The position numbers were made by a program, and so were the translations under genes. This document shows, piece after piece, positions 54,076 through 64,000 of a stretch of 64,000 nucleotides of DNA. The notes under the pieces are model-generated. The model was not told the DNA's origin. It ran no database searches and saw only the letters and a list, made by a program, of their open reading frames with translations. This stretch comes from Glebionis coronaria (Eukaryota; Streptophyta; Magnoliopsida; Asterales; Asteraceae). The number at the start of each line of letters is the position of its first letter. Within the stretch, counting starts at the first letter, position 1. Location: the NCBI GenBank assembly GCA_025667525.1, contig CM046878.1, positions 82,914,196-82,978,195 on the forward strand, in the 5' to 3' direction.

Positions 54076-57000
54076 ATGTTACCTCCGCCACCACCACTAC
54101 CACCAACCACTGGTCGTGTCTATACTACTACCCGTGAGCAAGCAAATAAGACCGCAGGTACCATTACTGGCATTTTATTTATACACGGACATGCTGCTTG
54201 CGTACTTTTCGATACAGGCGCCACCCACTCAGTTATATCCACCTCTTATGCTGTTAAAATAAACATGACCCCTACGCCACTAGACAGTGCACTTAGTATA
54301 TCTACCCCCATGCGAGACTCTGTACTCATTACCCAGGTGTATAAGGATCTCCCTCTTGAGTTTGATGATAAAATCCGTCCAGTCAGTGCTCTTCCTTTAG
54401 ATATGTGTGAATTCGATGTTATTCTGGGTATGGATTGGTTGTCGGTTCATCATGCCACCATAGACTGTCATGCGCACCGGGTTATCTTTGGTGATGTCCA
54501 GGCACCAGAGTTTATTCACCACGGTTTCCTACCAGGAAAACATATTCAGATCATTTCAGCTTTACAGGCTCGTACCTTACTATATCATGGTTGTGAGGGT
54601 TTCCTAGCTACAGTTCATGACACGACTTCGGAGACACCTTCAATTCATGATCAGCCAGTTGTGTCAGACTTTCCAGATGTCTTTCCCGAGGAACTTCCAG
54701 GTTTACCTCCCATGCGAGAGGTAGAATTTGGCATCGATCTCATTCCAGGTGCAGAACCAGTATCTAAAGCTCCTTACTATATGGCTCCGGTAGAGCTTAA
54801 GGAACTAAAAGATCAACTTCAGGAACTTCTCGAAAGGGGTTTCATTCGTCCAAGCGTGTCACCTTGGGGCGCTCCAGTTTTGTTTGTCAAGAAGAAGGAT
54901 GGTAGTATGCGTTTGTGTATTGACTACCGTGAGTTGAATAAGCTCACTATTCGTAACCGTTATCCACTTCCTCGTATTGACGATTTATTCGATCAGCTTC
55001 AAGGTGCCAAGCACTTCTCAAAAATCGATCTACGGCCAGGCTACCATCAGCTGCGTGTAAAAGAGCAGGATATATCCAAAACTGCTTTTCGCACGAGGTA
55101 CGGTCATTACGAGTTTGTTGTTATGCCATTCGGTCTCACGAATGCGCCTGCAGTATTTATGGACTTGATGAACAGAGTCTTCCACGAATTTTTAGACAAG
55201 TTTGTGATCGTATTCATCGATGATATCCTTATTTTCTCCAAATCCAGAGAGGAACATGAGCATCATCTCCGTACAGTTTTGCAGATTCTCAGACGAGAAA
55301 AGCTATATGCTAAATTTTCGAAGTGCGAATTTTGGCTGAATACAGTGGCGTTTCTAGGTCATATTGTTTCTGCGGACGGAATCACCATGGATCCTGCGAA
55401 GGTGGAGGCTATCACCAAATGGCCAAGAACAACGTCTGTCACAGAGATACGTAGTTTTCTTGGGTTGGCAGGTTACTACCGCAGGTTTGTGGAAAACTTC
55501 TCACGTTTGGCGTTACCATTGACCCAACTTATGCGAAAAGGTGAGAAGTTTATATGGACCGAGGAGAGAGAAAAGAGTTTCGAGGAACTCAAGCATCGAT
55601 TGATCTCAGCACCGATACTTACTCTTCCATCAGGTACAGGCGGTTATCAGATTTACAGCGACGCATCAGGAAAGGGCTTGGGTTGTGTACTTATGCAGCA
55701 TGGGAAAGTCATTGCTTATGCTTCGCGTCAACTGAAGCCGTATGAGAAAAATTACCCTACTCATGATCTAGAGCTCGCAGCAGTCGTCTTCGCCCTTAAA
55801 ATCTGGAGGCATTATTTATACGGTGAATCGTGTGATATTTTCACCGATCACAAAAGTCTCAAGTACATATTCACCCAACGAGAGTTGAACATGAGACAGC
55901 GGCGATGGCTAGAACTACTGAAAGACTATGACACTAATATCCAGTATCACCCAGGTAAAGCGAATGTAGTGGCAGATGCCCTTAGCAGAAAGTCGGGTAT
56001 GGTAAATGGCATCAAAGTTCAGAAAGAAATTATTCAGGACTTAGAGCGTTACAATATTGAACTCTTAGTACGCGGACAAAGAGGATACTGGGCTAGTTTG
56101 AGGGTAGAACCAGATTTGATCTCTAGGATTAAAGCCGCACAAAAGGATGATGGTGAAATCTGGGCAATTGTCCAGAACATTGACCGGCAGATCGAATTTC
56201 GCATCGATGATGATGGTATTGTATGGCAGGGTACCAAACTCTGCGTTCCAGAAGACCCTACTCTCAGAGAAGCCTTGATGACTGAGGCTCACAGCTCTCC
56301 GTTCTCTATCCACCCGGGTTCCACAAAAATGTACCACGATCTTAAGCAGCATTTTTGGTGGAGCGGCATGAAGCAGGATGTCGTAACATTTGTGTCTAAA
56401 TGCTTAACCTGTCAGCAGGTTAAGATAGAGCACCAGCGTTCCAGTGGTCTTCTCCAGCCATTAGATATTCCAATGTGGAAATGGGACAAGATCTCTATGG
56501 ATTTTGTTACCGGACTACCACAGACTCAGCGGAGACATGATGCAATATGGGTAATTGTCGATCGTTTGACCAAGTCAGCACATTTCATTCCTATTCGCAA
56601 AGATTTCGCAGTCAGTAAATTAGCGAAACTATTCACCGAGGAGATCGTACGATTACACGGTACACCTTCGGAAATTATATCAGATAGGGATCCCCGTTTC
56701 ACTTCTCATTTCTGGGGAGGTTTGCATAAAGCTTGGGGAACTAGGCTCAAGCTCAGCACAACTTTCCATCCACAGACGGACGGTCAGTCAGAGCGTACCA
56801 TCCAGACCTTAGAAGACATGCTACGCGCCTGTGCATTGGAATGGACAGGACACTGGGATGACTATATTTGCTTGGTCGAGTTTGCCTACAACAACAGTTG
56901 GCATGCTAGTATCAAGCGTGCTCCATTCGAAATGTTATACGGCAGGAAATGCCGTGCTCCTATCTGTTGGGATCAGGTTGGGGAACGCTTGATTGAAGGA

Positions 57001-57537
57001 CCAGAATTGATAGAAATGACCAATGAAAAGGTCGCCATCGCTAGGGCAAAACTGCAAGAAGCGCGTACTCGCCAAAAGAGCTACGCCGACAAGCATCGCA
57101 GGGACCTATCATTTCAGATTGGGGATCGTGTGTTCCTCAAAGTATCACCCGCACGCGGTGTCAGACGTTTCGGCCTCAAAGGCAAACTTAGCCCTCGCTA
57201 CATCGGACCATTTGAAATCCTTGAACGCGTCGGGGAAGTATCGTATCGGCTGGCGCTGCCGCCGCAGCTTTCACACGTCCACAACGTGTTTCATGTCTCA
57301 TTGCTCAGGGGGTACAACTATCACGAGCTTCACAAAGTAAATTATCCACTCGATCAGATTCGGGAGGATTTATCCTATATTGAGGAACCCGAAGAAGTTT
57401 TAGATCGCCAGGATCGAGTCATGAGAAGGAAGACCATTCCTTTCGTCAAAATTTTGTGGAGGAACCATACCGAGCGGGAGGCCACTTGGGAAACAGAGGA
57501 GTCTATACGGACTTCTTATCCTCACTTTCAGTTTTGA
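54076..57537 (+). CDS. chromovirus B Pol: protease, RT, RNase H, integrase, chromodomain (1,153 aa)
   Basis: Starts at an ATG touching the gag TAG in the same frame. Protease [11 protein letters not shown] has its Asp at 46. RT runs from about 270 ([16 protein letters not shown]) to [10 protein letters not shown] near 380. RNase H has [10 protein letters not shown] (about 527), [11 protein letters not shown] (about 588) and a [10 protein letters not shown] end. The integrase H2C2 finger is at about 745-780, with catalytic residues in MDFVTGLP (about 809), ISDRDPRF (about 868) and QSERTIQ (about 905). A chromodomain follows at about 1100-1150 ([14 protein letters not shown]...[15 protein letters not shown]), which in this lineage guides insertion to particular chromatin. 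No stop or frameshift is seen, so it may encode active enzymes. Confidence 0.95.
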   Translation: MLPPPPPLPPTTGRVYTTTREQANKTAGTITGILFIHGHAACVLFDTGATHSVISTSYAVKINMTPTPLDSALSISTPMRDSVLITQVYKDLPLEFDDKIRPVSALPLDMCEFDVILGMDWLSVHHATIDCHAHRVIFGDVQAPEFIHHGFLPGKHIQIISALQARTLLYHGCEGFLATVHDTTSETPSIHDQPVVSDFPDVFPEELPGLPPMREVEFGIDLIPGAEPVSKAPYYMAPVELKELKDQLQELLERGFIRPSVSPWGAPVLFVKKKDGSMRLCIDYRELNKLTIRNRYPLPRIDDLFDQLQGAKHFSKIDLRPGYHQLRVKEQDISKTAFRTRYGHYEFVVMPFGLTNAPAVFMDLMNRVFHEFLDKFVIVFIDDILIFSKSREEHEHHLRTVLQILRREKLYAKFSKCEFWLNTVAFLGHIVSADGITMDPAKVEAITKWPRTTSVTEIRSFLGLAGYYRRFVENFSRLALPLTQLMRKGEKFIWTEEREKSFEELKHRLISAPILTLPSGTGGYQIYSDASGKGLGCVLMQHGKVIAYASRQLKPYEKNYPTHDLELAAVVFALKIWRHYLYGESCDIFTDHKSLKYIFTQRELNMRQRRWLELLKDYDTNIQYHPGKANVVADALSRKSGMVNGIKVQKEIIQDLERYNIELLVRGQRGYWASLRVEPDLISRIKAAQKDDGEIWAIVQNIDRQIEFRIDDDGIVWQGTKLCVPEDPTLREALMTEAHSSPFSIHPGSTKMYHDLKQHFWWSGMKQDVVTFVSKCLTCQQVKIEHQRSSGLLQPLDIPMWKWDKISMDFVTGLPQTQRRHDAIWVIVDRLTKSAHFIPIRKDFAVSKLAKLFTEEIVRLHGTPSEIISDRDPRFTSHFWGGLHKAWGTRLKLSTTFHPQTDGQSERTIQTLEDMLRACALEWTGHWDDYICLVEFAYNNSWHASIKRAPFEMLYGRKCRAPICWDQVGERLIEGPELIEMTNEKVAIARAKLQEARTRQKSYADKHRRDLSFQIGDRVFLKVSPARGVRRFGLKGKLSPRYIGPFEILERVGEVSYRLALPPQLSHVHNVFHVSLLRGYNYHELHKVNYPLDQIREDLSYIEEPEEVLDRQDRVMRRKTIPFVKILWRNHTEREATWETEESIRTSYPHFQF

Positions 57538-57719
57538 TTCGGGTATGTCTTTTCAGCTTTTATGTCGTTCAGTTTATTAGCATTTCAGCTTCTACTTCAG
57601 TCAGCTTAAATACCTTGTAATTCGGGGACGAATTTCTCTTTTAGAGGGAAAGAATTGTAAAACCCAGTACGGCCGTATTTTAATTCGGGGACGAATTATT
57701 CCTTTTAGAGGGGAAGAAT
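57538..57719 (+). other. chromovirus B 3' tail with duplicated polypurine tract
   Basis: Two head-to-tail copies of a block of about 55-62 bp (from TAATTCGGGGACGAATT, at 57618 and 57681) each contain a purine-rich tract followed by the first bases of the LTR (TGTAAAACCC). Only the second continues into the real LTR at 57720. The functional polypurine tract is about 57704-57719. Confidence 0.85.
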
Positions 57720-60171
57720 TGTAAAACCCGTATTTAAATCGAGAATATAAATACGCGGTTTATATTAATACGCGGTTTATATTAATACGCGGGTTATTTT
57801 TATATTAATACGTAGAAATTATCAACGAAACAACGCGAGAAAATATTACAAGTAATACTTTATTACAAGTATTACTATAATACAAGTTTAAAAAAAAAAT
57901 AAAAAAATATATATATATTATAAGGGCCGGTTTTGAAAAAAAAGAAAAAAAAAAGGACTTGGGCTTTAGCCCATTTGAGTTAGACAAAACAAGCGGGGAC
58001 TCCCCTTTCTTTTCCATATCACACGAACACAAAAAAAGGAACAGATTAGGGTTTTTTTTTTGGTTGGCCGCCGGGAAGGAAAAAAAAAAGAAAAAAAAGG
58101 GGGGTTCCGGTTATCCCTCCTAAACCAAGGTAATCTTAGCTCTCTTCTTTTCCTACGTTATCATGTGTCTCGGGGGGGTGTTTGTTCTCTACAGCCGCAA
58201 AAAAAAAAAAAGAGAAACCCGAGACCTAGAGTCTCGGGGGTGTTTGGTTTGTGCAGCCGCAACAAGTAAGGGGTGTCGGGTTTGTTTACATCAGGAGAAT
58301 CGAGACCATAAGGTCTCGGTGTGTTGCTGCACGACCCAGCCGAGACCACAGCCGGTCTCGGTGGTTCTTTTCTTGCCAGACCCGAGCCACAAATCATAAG
58401 GGTGCGTTTGGTTGTAAAACAGAACAAGCGGGGGAAACTGTGATTTAGAACAGTGGGAACTAGGTACTTAGGCAGTGGGAAAAATGGACAGAAAATCAAG
58501 GTATTTTGTAAACATTAGCGACAGTTTAGCGACAGTTTTTCTGTCGCAAAACTGTTAGGATTTAGGCAGTTTTTTTTAAAGAAGCAGCTTTAGCGACAGT
58601 TTTTGGTGACACAGAATTTCTGTCACTATTTATTGCGGACATATTTTGTGTATATGTTAATTTTGTTAGTCGGTAAGCTCGGGACGTTTGTATAAACTAT
58701 AAAATGAATACTTTATGTTATACCTTTTTGTTTTAAGTTAAATTGTTTTATAAATATGAAATATTTATATATTTTAAGTGTATTAAATTAAGTTAATTCT
58801 TAAATGTTTAAAAAGGGTATATTTTTAGGAAACGAATTAAACTACTTGAGAACTTTCTAAATTAAGAAACTTCTATTTTTAGCGGGATACTTATTATAGA
58901 AATACTTATCTCCAGAAATACGTTTTACGTAGCTATTAGTAGAACGTTAATACATTAAAAGGAATTATTATAAGACCGGATTTAGCCGTTAATATGCGTA
59001 TGAGATTTCAGAAATAAATAAATAAGAAACCAAATAGATCAGTAAAATTTAATAGCGGATATCAGTTAACTTATTCGCGTCCTTTATTTATGTAGCACGC
59101 GTGAAGTCCGAGTAGTATTCGTTCAGTCTTCCATTCAGTCAGTTACTGGACTAGAGGTACGGATTTCCCGTCCTTTCAGTAAGGACTTTCTTTCTTATGC
59201 ATGATTAGGATTCCCCGTCTGCAGCCAAATGTTTTTCCCCAGTATATGTTTAGAGTTATCATAAATCATGTTTATAATAAAATAAATTGCCTGAGCGTTA
59301 TATACAAGCATGATTAGTTTATGTACTAGTTACGGAGGTACCGTAACCACGACACTAGAGGCACCGGTGTCGTGACTCACATGCAGGAGAGTGATATCCT
59401 GCATCGTCCCACTCAGCTCAGCTTGGCCATTTTTATCAGTTTATTATTGGGGCGTATGGATGCATCCTAGGCTATAGTTTACAGTTTAGCAGGTGAATGT
59501 GGTGTGTGCCCTACATCCTTTACATTGGAGTTGATCCCTCCACCCAGCACAGTTATTTAAAGGTCACCCCTCTATAGCATGACGAGGACACCCCTCTATG
59601 TATTCATGCAGCAGTTGATTTAGTTCATGACCTATATAAGCTCTTGGCAAACTAAAATACAGAAAATGCATGTTTCCAGAATTAATAAGTTATATTTCAG
59701 TTTCAGTATATATGAAAAGGTTTATCAGATTTCACGCAGAGTTGTACCACGTGTCATATCAGTCTTATAGTTTCATTGGAGTCTTCTATTCTATTACTTT
59801 CAGTACATCCTATTCATGTTATATCCGTCCACTGAGCGTTATGCTCAGCCGTAGTTTCCTTTCATGTTTCCAAACGGCAGGTACACAGGGACGATCTTAG
59901 GACTGCTAAGAGAGTACGTGCATTGGATGGGAGCTATCCAGACTCCTTATTTTTATGCATACATTACATTACATCTCTTTGGTTGTTGGACATTGTTTCG
60001 TCCTTTTTCTTTCAGTACTTAGTCTTTATATTTTGGAGCTTATGTTGGACTACCGATGTTTGATTCCGGTATTTTCCGTATGGTCACTTAATGTTTAATA
60101 CATTGCCTTGCATGCTTTGATGACACGCCATAAGTACACGTAACGGTCCATTTTCCAAGTGGGGTGTTACA
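57720..60171 (+). repeat. chromovirus B 3' LTR (2,452 bp)
   Basis: Matches 49793-52247 almost throughout, with small changes (for example in A and T runs near 57890 and 58080) and the same hairpins. Ends GGGGTGTTACA before TTTAC. Confidence 0.95.
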
Positions 60172-60176
60172 TTTAC
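60172..60176 (+). repeat. target-site duplication TTTAC (right)
   Basis: Matches 49788-49792. Confidence 0.92.
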
Positions 60177-62272
60177 GGTTTTGAGGTTTTGGAGGTTTTT
60201 GGAGCTGAAATAAATTAAGGAAAATTAAGGTAATATTAATAAGATATTAATTAATAACAAAACAAATAAAAAACGAAAATTAAGGGTGCAAAGTCGGTTT
60301 GGACGACTTAAACAAAAAAAAGGGAAAAAGATAAAAAAGGAAACAAGTGTTATATTTGGACTAGGATTCTTGTGTACACTATATAATGTTTTATATTAAA
60401 CCCAAAATCATAAATCCCTGGAGATAAAAAAAAGGAGTTGACGGTTTGAAGAGTTTTTTTAGGGTTCACGTGTTTTTTTTCATCTTCCATTAATTTAAAG
60501 GTAAAACCTTCATAATCCCTTTTTAATCTAATTGTTTTTAATATTTATATAATCATCTTATGATGGATTTAGGTTAGGGATTAAATATAAATCTGTATTT
60601 TAATGATTTCATAACGATTAGATGGTTTAGGGATTGTATGGGGTTATGGGTAATTAATTAGTTTAATTTGATTAAACCCGTTTTTAAAAAATTGGGCAGA
60701 ATTTTGAGTCAATTGTTTTGATCATATCAGGAGTTCTATTAACTCTTATTTTACGATCCAAGTATCCCTGAAAGGGTAATTGAAGTGGCTTTCCAATGCA
60801 AGAAACGAGAATTAAATTAGAGGTAGGGAAGTGGGTCAAACATAGGTTACAACAGTTAGATGTCAAAACAGTTTTGAAGTCAACCTGTTTTCTTTTTAAG
60901 TTTTGGGTTGTTTGGGATACTTAGGGTTGCATTGGGATCTTCTAACGAACATGAGAGATGGTTTATATATTATAGTAAGTATCCACATTGGGGCTACGGT
61001 TGTGGTTTAGGGTAAGACCCCCTAATCATAACAAACTTTGTGTATGTTTAAAATCAGTAAATCTGGAATGACAAAAGTATATATATATATATCGGGCCCT
61101 TAACAGTAGCTTTAACGTTAGGTCAAGTGGGAGGTGTTAGATAATATATGTAAGGGCATAAATATTCCCTTTACAGAAACCATGGGTATGTTTAAGTGGG
61201 CGTTTGGCTTATAGTTTGGAGACCTAAAACCAGGACTGTTTTAGGTAAAATGTTAACGGGGCGGGTTATGTAGTAGAATGAGTTAAGGGTTTTATAGAGG
61301 GGCGTAATGAGATGCTTAAAGCATATAAATGAGGTATTTATATAGGAGGAGGTTAGATGTCCATCATAGGTTGATGAGCCATCTTAGTGATTGGTTCATG
61401 TTGTGATTATGTGTTTTTGGTTTGTTAGCTTTTTCCTAGTGCGCGGACTTTTGGAGAAGCTCAATCAGGTGAGTTTCATAGTCCCATGTATACTATTGTT
61501 TTTGACTTCCAGATGGGATGGAAGAGACACTGTGTTGTTATTTATAAATTATGCTGTGAATGTTTGGCGTTGGTAATGGACTTATGTGTGCATACTTATG
61601 TGATTAATTGCTAGTTGATTCTTGATTGTTTATGTTTTTGACTTGGTACCAAGGGGTTATTGGTAAGGAGGGGCCTTGGGATTGGTTCATAGGTGTTTGA
61701 GTACCTATGGTAGTATGTTGTTTTAAGGCTGGGAGCCTTGGATTTGGACTTGGTTTTGGTTTGATTAGTTAAATCTTGAATGTTAGTTTGTTAATGCATG
61801 TTAGTATCACATTGTCCATACGTTTTTAATTTTTGGTTGTACTCACAGCTTATGGTGTGATTTTGGCGTTTGAGTCTAAACCTATGACTCTCACCAACTT
61901 TATGTTGACGTGTTTTAGTGTCTCTTTCAGGTGAGAATGTGGTTAAGCTTGAGGATAGAAGTGGTTAGATTTGGATGCATTAGGATTGCATTTAGAAGGA
62001 GATCCCCGTTCCTTCTTAGTTTATTTTCATGTGTTTTGATTAGTGATACTATGAACCTATATGTTGATTGTTAGTGTTATTTGTTAGTCGTGGGTAAGAG
62101 GTGGGACTGTTACCTACTTACCTAGACTCCTGCACTGTTGAGATATTTTCATGACATTTGTGTCGCCATTTATGACATTATATTTGCATTTTAATTTTCT
62201 CTATAGAGACACCGTTTGTTGTGATGATATCCATACGTCGCGCCCCATATTCTGCCATGGTGGGGTGTTACA
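60177..62272 (+). repeat. chromovirus A second LTR, right piece
   Basis: Continues the LTR interrupted at 49792 (GGTTTTGAGGTTTTGGAGG...) and ends GGGGTGTTACA at 62272, followed by GAAAC. With its left piece it forms an LTR flanked on both sides by GAAAC, as a solo LTR would be. Confidence 0.9.
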
Positions 62273-62277
62273 GAAAC
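62273..62277 (+). repeat. target-site duplication GAAAC (right)
   Basis: Matches 41433-41437 and 49353-49357; the SIRE RNase H sequence resumes here. Confidence 0.88.
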
Positions 62278-62633
62278 AGCAGTCAGTGGCAATGTCCTCT
62301 GCTGAGGCTGAATACGTGGCAGCTGCTGGTTGTTGTGCAAACATCCTTTGGATGAAAAGTCAACTCATGGACTATAATATGGAATATAAAGTAGTCCCTA
62401 TCTTTTGTGACAATACCAGTGCAATTGCCATTTCAAATAATCCAGTCCTACATTGAAGGACTAAACACATTGACATAAGATATCACTTCCTCAGGGATCA
62501 CATCTTAAAAGGAGATATTGAATTACACTTCATCCCCACTGAATATTAAATAGCTGATATTTTCACCAAACCTTTGGATGAACCAACGTTCACTAGACTG
62601 AAAGCTGAACTTGGTATGCTGAATATTGATTAA
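62278..62633 (+). pseudogene. SIRE pol, 3' end of RNase H
   Basis: Resumes the RNase H domain cut at 41437: AMSSAEAEYVAAAGCCANILWM, FCDNTSAIAISNNP, KHIDIRYHF and IADIFTKPLDEPTFTRL are typical of the copia pol C-terminus. In-frame TGA (62454-62456) and TAA (62547-62549) interrupt it before the natural stop at 62631-62633. Confidence 0.9.
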
Positions 62634-63413
62634 TCAGTCTCCCTGATGACATTGAATTCAGTATAATGTATATTCTTTATCTTCTCTCTGAGTAAATATA
62701 TATTATTGTCCTCCCTTTGACACTAAGGTACATTAAATGATGTAACTAAATGCTCTAAGGATACTTAATGTCCTAGGTTGGTGAGTCACAATATTAAATA
62801 AGGAACATATATTCCTTCAATAAATTGTCATAAACCAGTCAAAGGGTCACTCATGACAAGTATCCCACTAAGCATTAAATGCTTACCCTTTTTCTAGCAT
62901 AATCCGTTGTAAAAACGTCCTTTCAAATGCACGTAACCCCACGTCATCTCTGGAAAAAGGGTTATCCTTGCAGTAATGGAACAGTTGCCAAGAAAATAGG
63001 GGGACCACTTGTAAGCTTTCATTAAATGCGGATGTAAAAAGAAATTATAGCAAATAGAATCCTCTTCACATCTGAGCCTATAAATACCCCACAATCACAA
63101 CAAACACACACACAATGAACTTGCAATTTTACTCTGCCAAAATTTTCTCTCAAAGAAAAAGTGTGCGTGTTCAAACTAATTTCCAGAAAAGGTTTCTTGT
63201 AAACAAGGCGATCACATTGATTACTTGTTTTATTGTTATATAGCACAAGCAATCAAAGTTACCTATTGTTTATAACTCTTGATCCTTTTTATAAGGCAAA
63301 AGTTCTCATTAGGTCACTTGGTGAATCTTGTTGTATTATAACAAGAAACAAGTCTTGATTTGATTTCCACAAATTGCCATTGTCCTTTTTCAAATCTTTA
63401 AAAGTTATCTTTA
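62634..63413 (+). other. spacer between SIRE pol and the 3' ORF, with promoter-like site
   Basis: 780 bp without a long ORF. It is not recognisably the SIRE LTR. A TATA box is at 63079-63086, followed by a CA-rich leader resembling a Pol II 5' leader. Confidence 0.55.
63079..63086 (+). promoter_or_regulatory. TATA-like box upstream of the SIRE 3' ORF
   Basis: GAGCCTATAAATACCCC, then ACAACAAACACACACACA; about 330 bp before the ATG at 63414. Confidence 0.5.
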
Positions 63414-64000
63414 ATGGCAATGTCCAAGGCTATCAAATATGCCCCTCAGGCTGAACATCTCACCAATAAGGGTGTCCATTTTGCAGGAAACAACTATGAG
63501 GGAAATTTCAATTACCCTATTAGTGTATCAGCCTACAAACCAATTTACAAATTTTTGAAAAACTGTGATTGGGCTGATGCTTTTACAAAAACCCCCTCAG
63601 TCTTCTACCATGAATATCTCAGGGAATTCTGGTTTACGGCTATGGTTGTAACCCCTACCCAAGGGCCTGAAGGATCTCAGGGGTCTGAGATCAAGTCACA
63701 TAAGAACTGTGTCATCATGTTCACTGCAAACAATAGGAAGACACCATTGATTTTAGACTTCAAAACATTTTGTCAAAGCAGTGGACTTGATTATAACAAT
63801 GGAAAGTATGTTGCACATCCTGACATGGAGTCGGTTAAAAAAGGACTAAAAGAAATCGGGGTCCTTGAGTTACTTGTGACTAAAACCACATTGATCAAAT
63901 CTGCTTTCCTCATGGCTTGGAGGATCCTGGTCACTTTTGTGATTCATGTGATCGGTGGGAACTACTCGTCTACTGAGCAAGTTAATTCTACTCAGCAGAT
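63414..64000 (+). CDS. extra ORF downstream of SIRE pol (env-position), 3' partial
   Basis: An ORF from ATG at 63414 stays open to the window end (195 codons). Segments such as VSAYKPIYKFLKNCDWADAF, VFYHEYLREFWFTA, FKTFCQSSGLDYNN and a GGNYSSTEQVNSTQQ stretch resemble, from memory, proteins found beside SIRE-like copia elements in Asteraceae. SIRE elements are known to have an additional ORF after pol, called env-like in soybean. No signal peptide or membrane segment is visible in this part, so the env label describes position only. Unlike the pol remnants it has no internal stop here. Confidence 0.65.
   Translation, partial: MAMSKAIKYAPQAEHLTNKGVHFAGNNYEGNFNYPISVSAYKPIYKFLKNCDWADAFTKTPSVFYHEYLREFWFTAMVVTPTQGPEGSQGSEIKSHKNCVIMFTANNRKTPLILDFKTFCQSSGLDYNNGKYVAHPDMESVKKGLKEIGVLELLVTKTTLIKSAFLMAWRILVTFVIHVIGGNYSSTEQVNSTQQ

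Larger units (their letters stand above)
49793..60171 (+). mobile_element. chromovirus B (Tekay/Del-like), complete, 10.4 kb
   Basis: LTRs of 2,455 and 2,452 bp (TGTAAAACCC...GGGGTGTTACA) are flanked by TTTAC. Between them are a primer site at 52252, a gag split by three introns, an open pol with a C-terminal chromodomain, and a polypurine tract. LTR differences seen by eye are few and mostly in homopolymer runs, so the insertion is recent. It lies inside an LTR of chromovirus A and is the youngest insertion in the nest. Confidence 0.93.
34598..64000 (+). mobile_element. SIRE-type Ty1/copia retrotransposon, interrupted by nested elements; 3' end beyond window
   Basis: The order is LTR, PBS (TGGTATCAGAGC), gag, then protease-integrase-RT-RNase H (copia order), followed by an extra ORF after pol, which is the SIRE arrangement. 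RNase H is split at 41437/62278 by about 20.8 kb of younger insertions. Several nonsense changes and a frameshift mark it as inactive. The left boundary (TGTTATG) is tentative because the 3' LTR is not in the window. Confidence 0.82.

Overview
This window is repeat-dense nuclear DNA from a flowering plant. Almost all coding capacity belongs to transposable elements. I see no rRNA, no convincing tRNA, no CRISPR and no ordinary single-copy host gene. The combination of a SIRE-type Ty1/copia gag with many C-terminal zinc-knuckle-like motifs, a Tat-lineage Ty3/gypsy element with an antisense gene, and a Ulp1-protease gene in a MULE-like setting is what I would expect from Asteraceae. The taxon is an inference and was not tested.

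Layout, left to right. (1) 1-6550: the 3' part of an Athila-type Ty3/gypsy element, with an open pol, a long non-coding tail with repeated polypurine-like motifs, and a 1,625-bp 3' LTR (TGATA...TATCA). (2) 6551-12158: non-coding sequence with dispersed and tandem repeat blocks. (3) 12164-23108: a complete Tat-lineage Ty3/gypsy element with 570-bp LTRs, TSD ATTAT and only 3 LTR differences. Its pol is broken by a frameshift and a catalytic-residue change. A multi-exon antisense gene with its own TATA box lies between pol and the 3' LTR. (4) about 24100-31560: a MULE-like unit with two convergent, decayed genes: a Ulp1 (C48) protease gene on + and a FAR1/FRS-type transposase remnant on -. Five introns across both genes carry the same 18-bp palindrome, mostly as arrays. 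(5) 33079-33427: a Tourist-like MITE with TSD TTA. (6) about 34598 to the window end: a SIRE-type Ty1/copia element split inside its RNase H region by about 20.8 kb of nested elements.

The nest has three levels. A Tekay/Del-like chromovirus (A; LTR about 2.5 kb, TSD GAAAC) entered the copia element. A second, apparently nearly intact chromovirus (B; 49793-60171, TSD TTTAC) entered one of A's LTRs. Between the two A LTRs lies a second copy of the copia flank (48842-49357), so the A insertion was rearranged after it landed.

The most interesting points are three well-formed spliceosomal-type introns inside the gag of chromovirus B, the palindrome arrays shared by introns of two opposing genes, the antisense gene of the Tat element, the chimeric duplication in the nested locus, and a TATA-preceded extra ORF downstream of the SIRE pol.
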